Source: Candidatus Parabeggiatoa sp. HSG14 (GTDB lineage Bacteria > Pseudomonadota > Gammaproteobacteria > Beggiatoales > Beggiatoaceae). From it: a DNA stretch of 35,055 nucleotides. Positions 16,732 to 25,088 of this stretch are shown piece after piece. The DNA is taken from positions 1 to 35,055 of the forward strand of contig JAUCGK010000011.1 in the NCBI GenBank assembly GCA_030378085.1, in the 5' to 3' direction. Position numbers and translations under genes: made by a program. The notes beneath the pieces are model-generated. The model ran no database searches. It had not been told where the DNA came from and worked only from the letters and a program-made list of their open reading frames with translations. The first letter of the stretch is position 1. The number at the start of each line of letters is the position of its first letter.

Positions 16732-17370
16732 ATGAGCCAATCACCTTATACCCCACAGAAAAAAATCATTACTGGTTTAGTGGGAGATTTAGAAATTTTG
16801 GTGAATTCTCCTAAACAGGCAGATGAAAAGGCGATACCTTACGCTGCTATCTGTCATCCTCACCCTTTGCATGGCGGCACCATGAACAATAAAGTCGTTT
16901 ACATGATCGCGAGTACTTTTAATGCGTTAGGTGTGGGTACGGTGTGCTTTAATTTTCGGGGCGTTGGCAAAAGTGCGGGTAAGTTTGATGATGGTTTTGG
17001 CGAAACAGAGGATTTACGCGTTGTTGTTGACTGGTTAAAAAAAGAATATAGCCCCAGTGAATTGTGGTTAGCGGGATTTTCTTTTGGCGGTTATATTGCC
17101 TTAAATGGAGATCGTGATATGAATGCGAGTCGTTTGCTCTTAGTTGCGCCTGCTGTGGAACGATTAGAATTTGGATTACAACTCAATGAGAAACCTACAT
17201 TAGTAATTATGGGAGATAAAGACGAGATAATATCGCCCAGTACAGTGTCAGAATGGGCAGCTACTCAAATACATCAACCACAATTACATTGGATGGCAGA
17301 AGCCGGACATTTTTTTCATGGAAAACTCAATGAATTGCGCGAAGTGATTTTAACAGCATGGCGTGTTTGA
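16732..17370 (+). CDS. Alpha/beta hydrolase
   Basis: A 212-residue hydrolase of the small alpha/beta type (COG2945-like). It has the oxyanion-hole region CHPHPLHGGTMNNKVV, the strand-turn motif FNFRGVGKSAG, the nucleophile elbow GFSFGG with Ser117, an acid at Asp164 (GDKDEIISP) and His193 (AGHFFHG). All three catalytic residues are at the expected places and the length is normal. The substrate is unknown; relatives are annotated loosely as dienelactone-hydrolase-like esterases. It is cytosolic, with no signal peptide. It is translated from the end of the ferredoxin gene with a 13-base gap. Confidence 0.88.
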   Translation: MSQSPYTPQKKIITGLVGDLEILVNSPKQADEKAIPYAAICHPHPLHGGTMNNKVVYMIASTFNALGVGTVCFNFRGVGKSAGKFDDGFGETEDLRVVVDWLKKEYSPSELWLAGFSFGGYIALNGDRDMNASRLLLVAPAVERLEFGLQLNEKPTLVIMGDKDEIISPSTVSEWAATQIHQPQLHWMAEAGHFFHGKLNELREVILTAWRV

Positions 17371-17673
17371 AAGCTGAAATTATATTCAATATTTCTGCCA
17401 CTTAAAAAATGACATGGCAACAGTTGTTTTGTTTCTGAAATGAATAGGTACATTTTTTGCTTAAATTAAATTTATTTTTAAAATTAGTCTGTTACTTTAT
17501 ATTTTAGAGTAAAATACCAAAAATTTATGGTTGTTTTATATTTATTTTCCAAACAATTTTAAAAATTAAAATTTATAATTTTTGAATTTCTTTATGATTA
17601 TTTTTTTGTACAAGACAAGAAATGTAATTGAGTTGTCATGTTATCGTTCTTTTTTATGATAATATCACCAAGT
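17371..17673. other. AT-rich intergenic stretch without recognised features
   Basis: Very AT-rich, with long runs of T and A. No open frame, RNA gene or clear hairpin was seen. Confidence 0.5.
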
Positions 17674-17914
17674 TAATAACTGATGTTACGCACTGTACTT
17701 CAAAAGTGAATACCAGAGTAGTGCAAAATGAAATTTTGCTGATTGTAACAGATTTTGGGGATACCCCCCTAACCCCCCGTACACGGGTGGAACCAAACAT
17801 CATTTGACACTTTGCTTTTTCTATTTTGGGACTTCCCCCTGTGTACGGGGGTTAGGGGGGTGTCCTCAATTTTGCACTCCAGTTTGAAAGCTATCTGCGT
17901 AACATCAGTTATTA
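17674..17914. mobile_element. MITE-like element, 241 bp, complete copy
   Basis: Perfect 19 bp terminal inverted repeats TAATAACTGATGTTACGCA (17674-17692) and its complement (17896-17914). Inside is a second, GC-rich inverted repeat (GGGGATACCCCCCTAACCCC ... GGGGTTAGGGGGGTGTCC). It has no coding capacity. A second, opposite-orientation copy is at 20233-20410, a partial one at 24387-24467, and lone ends occur at 1434-1452 and about 19144-19157. No transposase gene is in the window, so it must be moved in trans if still active. Confidence 0.85.
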
Positions 17915-18015
17915 AGGAATGTGCATAAAATTAAAGAGGGCAACCACAAGGGATTGCCCCTACGAAATACCATATCATGTAGAATGTTGTCGAATTTAAT
18001 TTATGCACAGTTCCT
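17915..18015. mobile_element. Second MITE-like element, 101 bp
   Basis: Imperfect inverted ends AGGAATGTGCATAAAATTAAA (17915-17935, 21 bases) and its near-complement TTTAATTTATGCACAGTTCC (from 17995). The centre contains GGGCAACCACAAGGGATTGC followed by CCCTACG, a word I know as a common dispersed repeat in cyanobacteria and sulfur bacteria. It starts exactly where the 241 bp element ends. Confidence 0.75.
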
Positions 18016-18029
18016 AAATTTGATGTCCA

Positions 18030-18060
18030 AACCTGCCAGGTTTTTAAAACCTGGCAGGTT
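18030..18060. repeat. Dispersed palindrome copy
   Basis: Palindrome with arms AACCTGCCAGG and CCTGGCAGGTT around TTTTTAAAA, the same family as at 5590-5620. Confidence 0.85.
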
Positions 18061-18215
18061 TAATGCCTTGATCTGATTTTATTGAATCCTCAACAAAAAT
18101 AAAAAACACATTTTCCTTAAGTTCCTATATTCCTGTCACCAATAAGGTAGTTGTTTCGTTCATTGCACTTTGCGTAATAAACGAAACGTTCGCTTCAATT
18201 AAAGTCAAAATATAT

Positions 18216-18992
18216 ATGCCAGAATTACCTGATTTAACTGTATTTAGTAATAATATAGATAAGCGTTTAAATGGCCAAAAAATGACCTATATTATTGCCC
18301 ACCAAACCAAACGGCTGAACGTAACTGCACAAACGCTGAACAATGAACTCAGAAATGCCACTTTATCAGCAGTCAATCGAGCTGGCAAAACCATACATCT
18401 TGTATTTTCTAACCAACAAGTTTTGGAAGTACATCTGATGATTAAAGGCGGATTCAAAATTGTATCTGATGATGTCAAAGTGAAATATAAAATTTTGTCG
18501 TTATTTTTTGATAACAAAAAAAATTTGATAGTTTATGACTCGCAAGACTTGGTAAGATTAACGTTGAATCCAAAACCCGTCGATGTGCCAGACGCGCTTG
18601 ATTTAACGTTGGATTATTTAATGACGCAATTACCAGAACGGAAATCTAAAAAAATCAAAGCGTTTTTAACAGATCAAACCATCATAAGAGGTATTGGTAA
18701 TGCTTATGCCGATGAAATTTTATGGGAGAGCAGAATTGCACCAGAATCATTATGCGGTAAAATTCCTGAATCTGCGGTAAATGCATTGTTTAATGCCATT
18801 CCAAGCGTATTAACTGATGCCATTGAACAAATTCAAATGGCTAAACCACATTTACTCAATGGCGAATATCGTCATTTTTTAAAAATTCACAATCATAACA
18901 ATAGGGTTTCTCCAACGGGGAAAATTATTTATTGTCAAACAATTGGTTCTAAAATAACTTACTATTCTGATGATCAGGTTTGTTATCGTTAA
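18216..18992 (+). CDS. Fpg/Nei-family DNA glycosylase without a regular zinc finger
   Basis: A 258-residue base-excision repair glycosylase of the formamidopyrimidine/endonuclease VIII family. The N-terminus MPELPD gives the catalytic Pro2 and Glu3 after Met removal. A conserved Lys58 is in RAGKTIHL, and HLMIKGGF replaces HLGMTG. The helix-two-turn-helix region has RGIGNAYADEIL. The C-terminus, SPTGKIIYCQTIGSKITYYS, keeps only two cysteines instead of the four-Cys zinc finger, so it probably belongs to the zincless branch. From memory similar sequences, starting MPELPDL and ending in SPTG...TYYTDEQ, are found in Bacteroidetes, which suggests transfer. It would remove oxidised bases and cut the strand. 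No ribosome binding site is evident before the ATG. It stands alone between repeat elements. Confidence 0.85.
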   Translation: MPELPDLTVFSNNIDKRLNGQKMTYIIAHQTKRLNVTAQTLNNELRNATLSAVNRAGKTIHLVFSNQQVLEVHLMIKGGFKIVSDDVKVKYKILSLFFDNKKNLIVYDSQDLVRLTLNPKPVDVPDALDLTLDYLMTQLPERKSKKIKAFLTDQTIIRGIGNAYADEILWESRIAPESLCGKIPESAVNALFNAIPSVLTDAIEQIQMAKPHLLNGEYRHFLKIHNHNNRVSPTGKIIYCQTIGSKITYYSDDQVCYR

Positions 18993-19030
18993 GAATGAGG
19001 ATTTAATAACTTCCAATTTTGAGGCTCAAA

Positions 19031-19057
19031 CCTGACAGGTTTTAAAAACCTGTTAGG
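19031..19057. repeat. Dispersed palindrome copy
   Basis: Palindrome with arms CCTGACAGGTTTT and AAAACCTGTTAGG (one mismatch), same family as at 11730-11756. Confidence 0.75.
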
Positions 19058-19076
19058 GAGGGAACTTGTACCGGGC

Positions 19077-19158
19077 GCAATCGGGAAACGCTATACACCA
19101 GTCAAAATAAGTAGACTTTTGTGTCTGCCCTTTTAAAGTTTTCCGCGTAACATCAGTG
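19077..19158. repeat. Fragments of two MITE ends
   Basis: CAATCGGGAAACGCTATA at about 19079-19096 matches the right end of the 81 bp element at 27157-27237. CGCGTAACATCAGT at 19144-19157 matches the end of the 241 bp element. Both appear to be remnants. The rest of the 261-base gap shows no gene. Confidence 0.55.
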
Positions 19159-19253
19159 AAAGTAAAGTGGGAAACTCATAAATCTCCCTAGTACTTTGTA
19201 AAATAGGAGTTGATTAGTGTTTTATAAATTCGTAAGAGTTGGAAAGGAAGAAA

Positions 19254-20237
19254 ATGAAATTACAAATACTTAAGTGTCATGGTTCTGGAAATGATTTTAT
19301 ACTGATTGATGAGTATGAAGAAATTTTGTTTTCGGAAAAGGAACGAGTGAGCTTATCAAAAGCTTTCTGCAACAGAAAAGGAATATTGGGAGCCGATGGT
19401 ATTCTTTTTTTTCAAAATACTGCTAACGCCGATGGCAAAATGAGAATGTTTAATCCCGATGGCTCTGAGGCTGAAATGTGTGGTAATGGGTTAAGGTGTA
19501 TTGGTAGATTTGCTTGTGAACGGTTGGAAAAAACGTCGGTTTTTATTGAAACACAGAAAGGATGTTCTCGTGTGACTAAGGATAAAGATATCCACAAATC
19601 GGTAAAAACCTATAAAGCAGAATTGAATGATATTTCTTTGAATACAAGAAATATTCCAATAATCGTTAATTCAGAATCACTTATTAATCAATCAGTTCCA
19701 GCTTTGTCTGAACATTTAAAATTTACGGCTGTGAGTATGCCTAACCCTCACATTGTGTCGATTGTGGATAATATTTCTAGCGAGGAACTCAATGAAGTGG
19801 GTAAAAAATCAAACCAACTCAAAGATTTATTTCTTGATGGGGTTAATGTGAATTTTTGTCAAATTATTGGGGAAGCTTCCATTTTTGTCAAAACGTATGA
19901 AAGAGGAGTGGGATTAACCAATTCATGTGGCAGCGGTATGTCTGCTTCTTCGCTGGTTTCTTGCTTATTGGGACACAATGTATTTAATAAACCAATTGAC
20001 GTATATAATCAAGGAGGGTTGGTGAGATGTGAACCAACACTGAACGACTATCATCAACATTCTGTCTTTTTATCTGGTAATGCGACTTTTGTATTCAGTA
20101 AAACAATAGAATTTGAATTTTCAAACTTGAGCGAGATTACTCAAGAATTTGGCAAAATTTTTATGGATGAAATTCAAAATTATGGAAAACTCATGACTTA
20201 TTCAGAATATAAACTTGAGCAGTTTGTAACTGAATAA
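19254..20237 (+). CDS. dapF: Diaminopimelate epimerase family protein
   Basis: A 327-residue member of the DapF fold, starting at the ATG at 19254 (AAGGA at 19244-19248; an upstream TTG is not credible). The two catalytic cysteines are present: Cys76 in MFNPDGSEAEMCGNGLRC and Cys225 in TNSCGSGMSASS. The N-terminal HGSGNDFILID and the segment SMPNPHIVSIVD are typical. In lysine and peptidoglycan synthesis DapF converts LL- to meso-diaminopimelate without cofactor. The protein is about 50 residues longer than the usual ~275, with an insertion-like stretch around 110-150 and an extended C-terminus. TNSCGSG replaces the usual T-x-ACG(S/T)G. No lysine-pathway genes are nearby, so it may be a second, specialised copy. 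The stop codon falls within the end of a MITE. Confidence 0.8.
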   Translation: MKLQILKCHGSGNDFILIDEYEEILFSEKERVSLSKAFCNRKGILGADGILFFQNTANADGKMRMFNPDGSEAEMCGNGLRCIGRFACERLEKTSVFIETQKGCSRVTKDKDIHKSVKTYKAELNDISLNTRNIPIIVNSESLINQSVPALSEHLKFTAVSMPNPHIVSIVDNISSEELNEVGKKSNQLKDLFLDGVNVNFCQIIGEASIFVKTYERGVGLTNSCGSGMSASSLVSCLLGHNVFNKPIDVYNQGGLVRCEPTLNDYHQHSVFLSGNATFVFSKTIEFEFSNLSEITQEFGKIFMDEIQNYGKLMTYSEYKLEQFVTE

Positions 20238-20410
20238 CTGATGTTACGCAGATAGCTTTCAAACTGGAGTGCAAAATTGGGGACACTCCCCTAACTCCCC
20301 CGTACACAGGGGGAAGTCCCAAAATAGAAAAAGCAAAGTGTCGAATGATGTTTGGTTCCAGCCGTGTACGGGGGAGTTAGGGGAGTGCCCCCAAAATCCG
20401 TTACAATCAG
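20233..20410. mobile_element. MITE-like element, second copy
   Basis: Starts AATAACTGATGTTACGCAG, overlapping the stop codon of the DapF-like gene. It continues in the orientation opposite to the copy at 17674-17914 and shares the internal segments (GATAGCTTTCAAACTGGAGT, AAAAAGCAAAGTGTC, ATGATGTTTGGTTCC) up to TTACAATCAG. The opposite terminal repeat is missing. After it, to 20495, come two direct copies of AATCCCTGTAGTTA, with no gene. Confidence 0.8.
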
Positions 20411-20495
20411 GTTTTTTAAAATCCCTTATTATATACAATCCCTGTAGTTAAAGGTTTTTTAATCCCTTCTAAAATATAATCCCTGTAGTTATTGT

Positions 20496-23400
20496 TTAAT
20501 CCTGTTCAAACCACTTCAAACTCTCCGGCTGTGCAATCCCTTCAAGGATAGCAGTAATAATCGGTGCATCGTCAAAATCCAACGGCTCACACAATTTATC
20601 CACATCTCTTTCGCCGGCTAAAATCTGTTGAATGGCAGAAATTATATTTTTCCATTGTTCCGGTGCCGTTTCCATTTGAGCTTCCAATTCCTTCCTAACT
20701 TCTGCATTTGCTATGGCAGCCACCGTTCTCAAAATCAATTCACTATGTTTCTGTTTCAACTCATACCGCGTACCCGCAAAATTGGCTTTGGCTTCCCTGG
20801 CTAAACGGCGATTCTTTTTAGATTCTTGGGCATTGCCTTGTTTGTCTGCAATTTTGGCTAAGATGTTGTAAGTTTTCCAAAGTTCCGCCGTTGCCGAGTC
20901 TAAAGTTTTAGAAATCGCTAAGGCTTGCTCGGCGAGTTGTTGAGCTTCGGGTAAACGGTCTGGTTGGTTTTGGAGGAGGTTGGCGAGGTTGCTTAAATCT
21001 TGTGCCACATCTTTAGCATTACCAAATTGTTTATCAACCTCAATCGCCTTTCGATACCACGCTTCCGCATCTGCCAATTTGCCCATGTTTTCCGTAACCA
21101 TAGCTAAATTATTCCAAGTTTGGGCAGCACCGGGTAAATTCCCTTGGGCTTCATCAATATTCGCAGCTTGCCGATAGGCGTGTTCGGCGGCTTCCAATTG
21201 ATTGGCTTCTTGATAAACTCTACCCAATTGATGCCAAACAACCGCCTCGCTACTGGGTTCATGGAAACGCTGAAAAATGGCTAAGGCGGTTTTATAACGT
21301 TGTTCGGCTTCGGCTAAGTTGCCTTGGACTAGGGCTAAGGTGCCGAGTTGTCCATGTACTACCGCCTCCCCTCTTTGGTCATCATCTTTAATCGCTAAAC
21401 TTTGCTCATAAGCCGCTTGTGCCTCTGCATAACGTCCCATGTCTCTCAGTGCATCGGCTAAATCGGTGTATAAAAGTCCGGTTTGGCGTTGTACGCCCTG
21501 AGTTTGTTCTAATTGTTGGGCTGTCTCTAAACCCTGTTGATAATAAGCGGCGGCTTGTTCGGTTTGTCCTTGAAATTTAAAACAACGACCTAAACGCCCT
21601 AAAGTTAAACAACGATTGTAACTGGCAGTAGTGCCTAAGCCGGTTAAAATCTCATTAAAAATGTTAGCCGCTTCGGTATAATGCCCCGCATTCAACAATT
21701 GTTCGCCGACACCGCTTTTGCTTAAATACCAGTTTTCACTCCCCACCTCTCCCGCCAATTTAGCCGCTTGCTGATTGAGTTGCGCCAAGTCACGTTGCAA
21801 TCCAAAATAATCTAAAAACATATTCACGTTAGTTACAAAATCCACCGCATAATCGGTGGCTTCGGCTAACGCCCCTTTGACGGCAAATAATAAATTGGGT
21901 AATTCCCGTTTTACAATGGCACGGGTTTCAATGGGATTTTTTCTGTCTTCAAAATACAAATAAACCGACAATTTATAATAGCGGCGTTGATGGCGGTGGC
22001 GTAAATCCTCGTTGTCTGATTGTAAGGCGGTGGTTAAGCTGGGGTGGAATTGGAGATACGGCACACTATTATTAGACAAAGTTTCGGTTTGGATTAACCC
22101 GGTGGTTTCTAACAAAGGGCGTAACTTACTCCATTCTTCTGCTGGGATTTCAGTGATTGCCAATAAATTATCTTCCATCGCGCCACCCTGAAACACGCCC
22201 AATAACGGCAACCACTCCCGCGCCTCGGCATCCAAGCGTTCAATCGAAATTTGCAACGAAGCCAATACCGGATTATCCGGATATTCAGCCATTGATTTAT
22301 TTAACCGTTTTTCTAAGCGCGTTAACCGTTGGGTTTTCAATAAATTCGCAATGCTTTTCAGGGATAACGGATGAAACTGCACTAACCGTAATAACCGAGC
22401 ATAGTCCCGATAACGGCGATTGGCTTGTTCATCTTGAGTCAGCACATTGGGATCGGGCGCGGGTGGCAATGTCATTAAATATTGCAAATAAGTCACCGCA
22501 TCAGTTTCGCGTAAACCATCCAACGTTAAATGACGGTGGATTAAACTGCCTTGGGTGGGATAATCGGCATGGTTGAATCCACTTAATTGCCGCGTTGTCA
22601 ATAAGACTGTCGCATTTTGTGACCATTTTGTAGCTGCCGTTAATAATTCCGCCAACGTATCCAAAGCCAGACTTTCGACATTATCCAAAATAATTAAAGT
22701 CGGCACTTGCGCCAAAGCCTTATCTGCCGCTTCCGCATCCAACAAACTTTCTGCCAAGACTAACCCCAGACTACTCACCGCATAACTCACCGCATCCACG
22801 CCTTGAAACGCTTTATAATCCACCAACACCACTTTTTCAAACCAATTTTTCTGCCAGAGCCACACCCCCAATTCAATCGCTAACGTGGTTTTGCCTTGCC
22901 CACCGAAACCGGCAATGGTAATCCGCTTTGCACCTTGCAACAACCACCGCTCCAACGCCCATAATTCGGTAGCCCGTCCAAAAAATCTATTCTCCAATTG
23001 ATACGCCGCAAAATTATGCCAAGCCACCGCTTCAATCGGTTCCAGCGTTGCTTTTTTCAACAACGCCCTATCTTGCCCATTTTGATACAACGCCGGAATA
23101 AACCAATCATGTAAAAGCAATTCAAATTCACGCGCCCCATACCGCCGTTGCCCGCGTTCCGTATGGCGAAATAAATAGCGTCGTGCATTTTCCAACGCCT
23201 CCCCGGTATGCTTGCCTTTGACTAATTGGGCATAAAATTCCTGAAATAATAAATGGGCAGTCGTCACCAACACCGAATACGTCATGGCTAACACCGAAGG
23301 AATCCCCGCATGAACCAACCGCGCCGCCACACTATTCAACGCATCCTCCCCCGCCACCTTCGCCGATTGACACGCCGATAACACAATCAAGCTAACCTTT

Positions 23401-24248
23401 TGTTGATGCAGCATCTCCCCCAAGGTATCCGCAGAAACCAAAGCCTTATCGCCCTTGTCATCCTCAAATAACAAATAACCCATATTAGCAGTATCGGTGG
23501 TTTCCTTTTTCATGCCCGGCAACTCCACGCCTTTTTCAGCTAATTGCCCGGTACTATCAAATACGCCATGCCCATCAAAATGGACAATATCCACCGCTGG
23601 TAACACCTCATCCTCTAAGCGATTGATTAAACTATCAAAAGTGGCTTGGCGCAAAAATTCCACTTCCACCTGATTAACGTTAGCCTCTGTCAATGCCGTC
23701 AACACCGCCTTGGCTTCCATGCGTGGATCAATAAACCCAGCCCCCTGCGGACGACTAATCACAAATAACAACCGCAAGACTTTTTTAGGTTTAACCTTAC
23801 GCGCCTTACGCCCCCCACGAGTTTTCAAACTACGCCGCACCGCAATCCGAGGATTTTCATTAAACAAAAATACCCCATCCGGGTCCTTCAACAACTCCCA
23901 CGGCAAACTTAATACCTCTGGAAAAATCGCACTAATTGTCACATAACGCTTATCCTCATCCTCATCTTGCAAGCGTTCCAACATCCGTTGTGCCGCCCGA
24001 TCCTGCAAAAACACCGCCTTAAACAAAGCCTCTCCCCAATCTGGCAACTGTTGTACAGTCCGTTCCGCCCGTTCCTCATCCGGCTCAGCGGTATAAGCAG
24101 ACGAATAAGTTTCCAAATACCAACGCATGTCTTGATAATCAGAATCGGCAATTGGATTAGCAAATTCTAAACTCCCCGTATCATCGTCATCATAACGAAT
24201 AGAAAATTCGGAGGGGGTATTAAAATGGATAATAAGTTCTTGAGACAT
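20496..24248 (-). CDS. CHAT protease-NB-ARC ATPase-TPR protein
   Basis: A 1250-residue STAND-type protein. I start it at 24248 (MSQELIIHF, with AAAAGG about ten bases upstream); a longer frame begins inside GC-rich repeats and is rejected. The CHAT caspase-like domain (about 155-390) has the catalytic dyad His227 (VHFDGHGVF) and Cys293 (IVLSACQSA). Next is an NB-ARC-like ATPase with Walker A GFGGQGKTT at 447-455 and a Walker B-like segment LIILDNVESL. The last part (about 880-1150) is a run of TPR repeats of the kind GRYAEAQAAYEQSLAIKDD and GNLAEAEQRYKTALAIF. Proteins of this plan are proteases activated by a sensed signal; several bacterial CHAT proteins act in antiphage defence by cleaving a partner. 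The small gene upstream on the same strand (24468-25088) is a possible partner. Codons in the 3' half look richer in GC than in neighbouring genes. Confidence 0.92.
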   Translation of the reverse strand: MSQELIIHFNTPSEFSIRYDDDDTGSLEFANPIADSDYQDMRWYLETYSSAYTAEPDEERAERTVQQLPDWGEALFKAVFLQDRAAQRMLERLQDEDEDKRYVTISAIFPEVLSLPWELLKDPDGVFLFNENPRIAVRRSLKTRGGRKARKVKPKKVLRLLFVISRPQGAGFIDPRMEAKAVLTALTEANVNQVEVEFLRQATFDSLINRLEDEVLPAVDIVHFDGHGVFDSTGQLAEKGVELPGMKKETTDTANMGYLLFEDDKGDKALVSADTLGEMLHQQKVSLIVLSACQSAKVAGEDALNSVAARLVHAGIPSVLAMTYSVLVTTAHLLFQEFYAQLVKGKHTGEALENARRYLFRHTERGQRRYGAREFELLLHDWFIPALYQNGQDRALLKKATLEPIEAVAWHNFAAYQLENRFFGRATELWALERWLLQGAKRITIAGFGGQGKTTLAIELGVWLWQKNWFEKVVLVDYKAFQGVDAVSYAVSSLGLVLAESLLDAEAADKALAQVPTLIILDNVESLALDTLAELLTAATKWSQNATVLLTTRQLSGFNHADYPTQGSLIHRHLTLDGLRETDAVTYLQYLMTLPPAPDPNVLTQDEQANRRYRDYARLLRLVQFHPLSLKSIANLLKTQRLTRLEKRLNKSMAEYPDNPVLASLQISIERLDAEAREWLPLLGVFQGGAMEDNLLAITEIPAEEWSKLRPLLETTGLIQTETLSNNSVPYLQFHPSLTTALQSDNEDLRHRHQRRYYKLSVYLYFEDRKNPIETRAIVKRELPNLLFAVKGALAEATDYAVDFVTNVNMFLDYFGLQRDLAQLNQQAAKLAGEVGSENWYLSKSGVGEQLLNAGHYTEAANIFNEILTGLGTTASYNRCLTLGRLGRCFKFQGQTEQAAAYYQQGLETAQQLEQTQGVQRQTGLLYTDLADALRDMGRYAEAQAAYEQSLAIKDDDQRGEAVVHGQLGTLALVQGNLAEAEQRYKTALAIFQRFHEPSSEAVVWHQLGRVYQEANQLEAAEHAYRQAANIDEAQGNLPGAAQTWNNLAMVTENMGKLADAEAWYRKAIEVDKQFGNAKDVAQDLSNLANLLQNQPDRLPEAQQLAEQALAISKTLDSATAELWKTYNILAKIADKQGNAQESKKNRRLAREAKANFAGTRYELKQKHSELILRTVAAIANAEVRKELEAQMETAPEQWKNIISAIQQILAGERDVDKLCEPLDFDDAPIITAILEGIAQPESLKWFEQD

Positions 24249-24268
24249 ACTAAAATACCTTTTCTCTC

Positions 24269-24380
24269 GTTCCCACGCGCCGGCGTGGGAATGCATTCTC
24301 GACGCGCCAGCGTCGCGGTTTACAAGAAAGAAGGGACGCTGGCGCGTCCCGACTGGATTCCCACGCCGGCGCGTGGGAAC
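24269..24380. repeat. GC-rich compound inverted repeat
   Basis: Perfect 24 bp outer arms (starting GTTCCCACGCGCCGGCGTGG at 24269-24292 and complementary at 24357-24380); each arm is itself nearly palindromic. Inner arms GACGCGCCAGCGTC (24301-24314) and GACGCTGGCGCGTC (24335-24348) also pair. It stands out from the AT-rich surroundings. It sits 21 bases upstream of the CHAT gene start, inside or next to its promoter. Confidence 0.9.
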
Positions 24381-24386
24381 CAGAAA

Positions 24387-24467
24387 ATGTTTGGTTCCAC
24401 CCGTGTACGGGGGGTTAGGGGGTGTCCCCAAAATCTGTTACAATCAGGATTTTTTTCGTGATGGACA
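24387..24467. mobile_element. MITE-like element, partial third copy
   Basis: ATGTTTGGTTCCACCCGTGT, the GC-rich arm and TTACAATCAG match the right half of the element at 17674-17914 (in its inverted sense). After a diverged stretch it ends GACATTAGTTA, a decayed terminal repeat that abuts the stop codon of the next gene (24468-24470). Confidence 0.7.
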
Positions 24468-25088
24468 TTAGTTATCTTTCAAAATAACCTTTTCCATCAA
24501 ACAAATAACATTGTCTTGACGACTGACACAATGCAAATCAACCAAATCTTCCAAAACGTCATCCAGTTTATCAACATTTAAACTGAAATGATAATTGTCC
24601 CGCATTTTGGATTTCAACTCTGCCAAAGGAATTTCCAAACTCAACTCACCACGACATAAGTGATGCAAAGCGACTAAAACTCCTGCTTGCTCTTGTTTCA
24701 ATTCAACCGTTTTCAAATCCACTGCAAATTTCATCAGGTATAAAGCAGCCCCTATGTTAATAAGCCACGAATTTGAAGTTAAAGGCCCACCAATCACAAT
24801 TGTGCTGAAATTAACTGTTTCTTGTAAACGCCCCAAATTGTTTTGAATTAACGCCTTCAGGTTAATTTGCATATTTGGCAACAATTTAACGCTTTTCGCT
24901 ACGGTAACAATCCCCGCTTGATTACGCTCAATCGTCACCGTTTTTGCCTGTGGCTCATTGTCAGAAACGCTACCATCCTGATATTCCTCCATAAAACCCT
25001 GAATAGCGGCAATAGCTTCAACGCCTTTCTGTTCATCTTGAAAGGCAAACTGTCCAAATTTTTGACGGACTTCTAATGGTAATTTCAT
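24468..25088 (-). CDS. Conserved-looking protein of unknown function next to the CHAT gene
   Basis: A 206-residue protein. The start at 25088 is supported by GGAG nine bases upstream; a longer frame exists but has no site. It has no signal peptide. Residues 1-50 are helical (MKLPLEVRQKFGQFAFQDEQ). The middle has a Val/Ile-rich part (TVTIERNQAGIVTVAKSVKL) and a moderately hydrophobic helix (WLINIGAALYLMKFAVDL). The end resembles a winged-helix fold (LDDVLEDLVDLHCVSRQDNV then ICLMEKV). I do not recognise the family. It lies directly upstream of the CHAT-NB-ARC-TPR gene on the same strand, separated by 219 bases of repeats. This makes it a candidate regulator or proteolytic substrate of the CHAT protein, by position only. 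Its stop codon abuts a MITE end. Confidence 0.7.
   Translation of the reverse strand: MKLPLEVRQKFGQFAFQDEQKGVEAIAAIQGFMEEYQDGSVSDNEPQAKTVTIERNQAGIVTVAKSVKLLPNMQINLKALIQNNLGRLQETVNFSTIVIGGPLTSNSWLINIGAALYLMKFAVDLKTVELKQEQAGVLVALHHLCRGELSLEIPLAELKSKMRDNYHFSLNVDKLDDVLEDLVDLHCVSRQDNVICLMEKVILKDN

Noticed and set aside
17674-18015. Small RNA gene because of the strong hairpins
   Set aside because: The structure is explained by transposon-type inverted ends, and other copies of the elements occur in the window.
24249-24431. 61-residue N-terminal extension of the CHAT protein
   Set aside because: It encodes repeat sequence (MITE and GC-rich arms), while the Met at 24248 has a ribosome binding site and starts the conserved protein.
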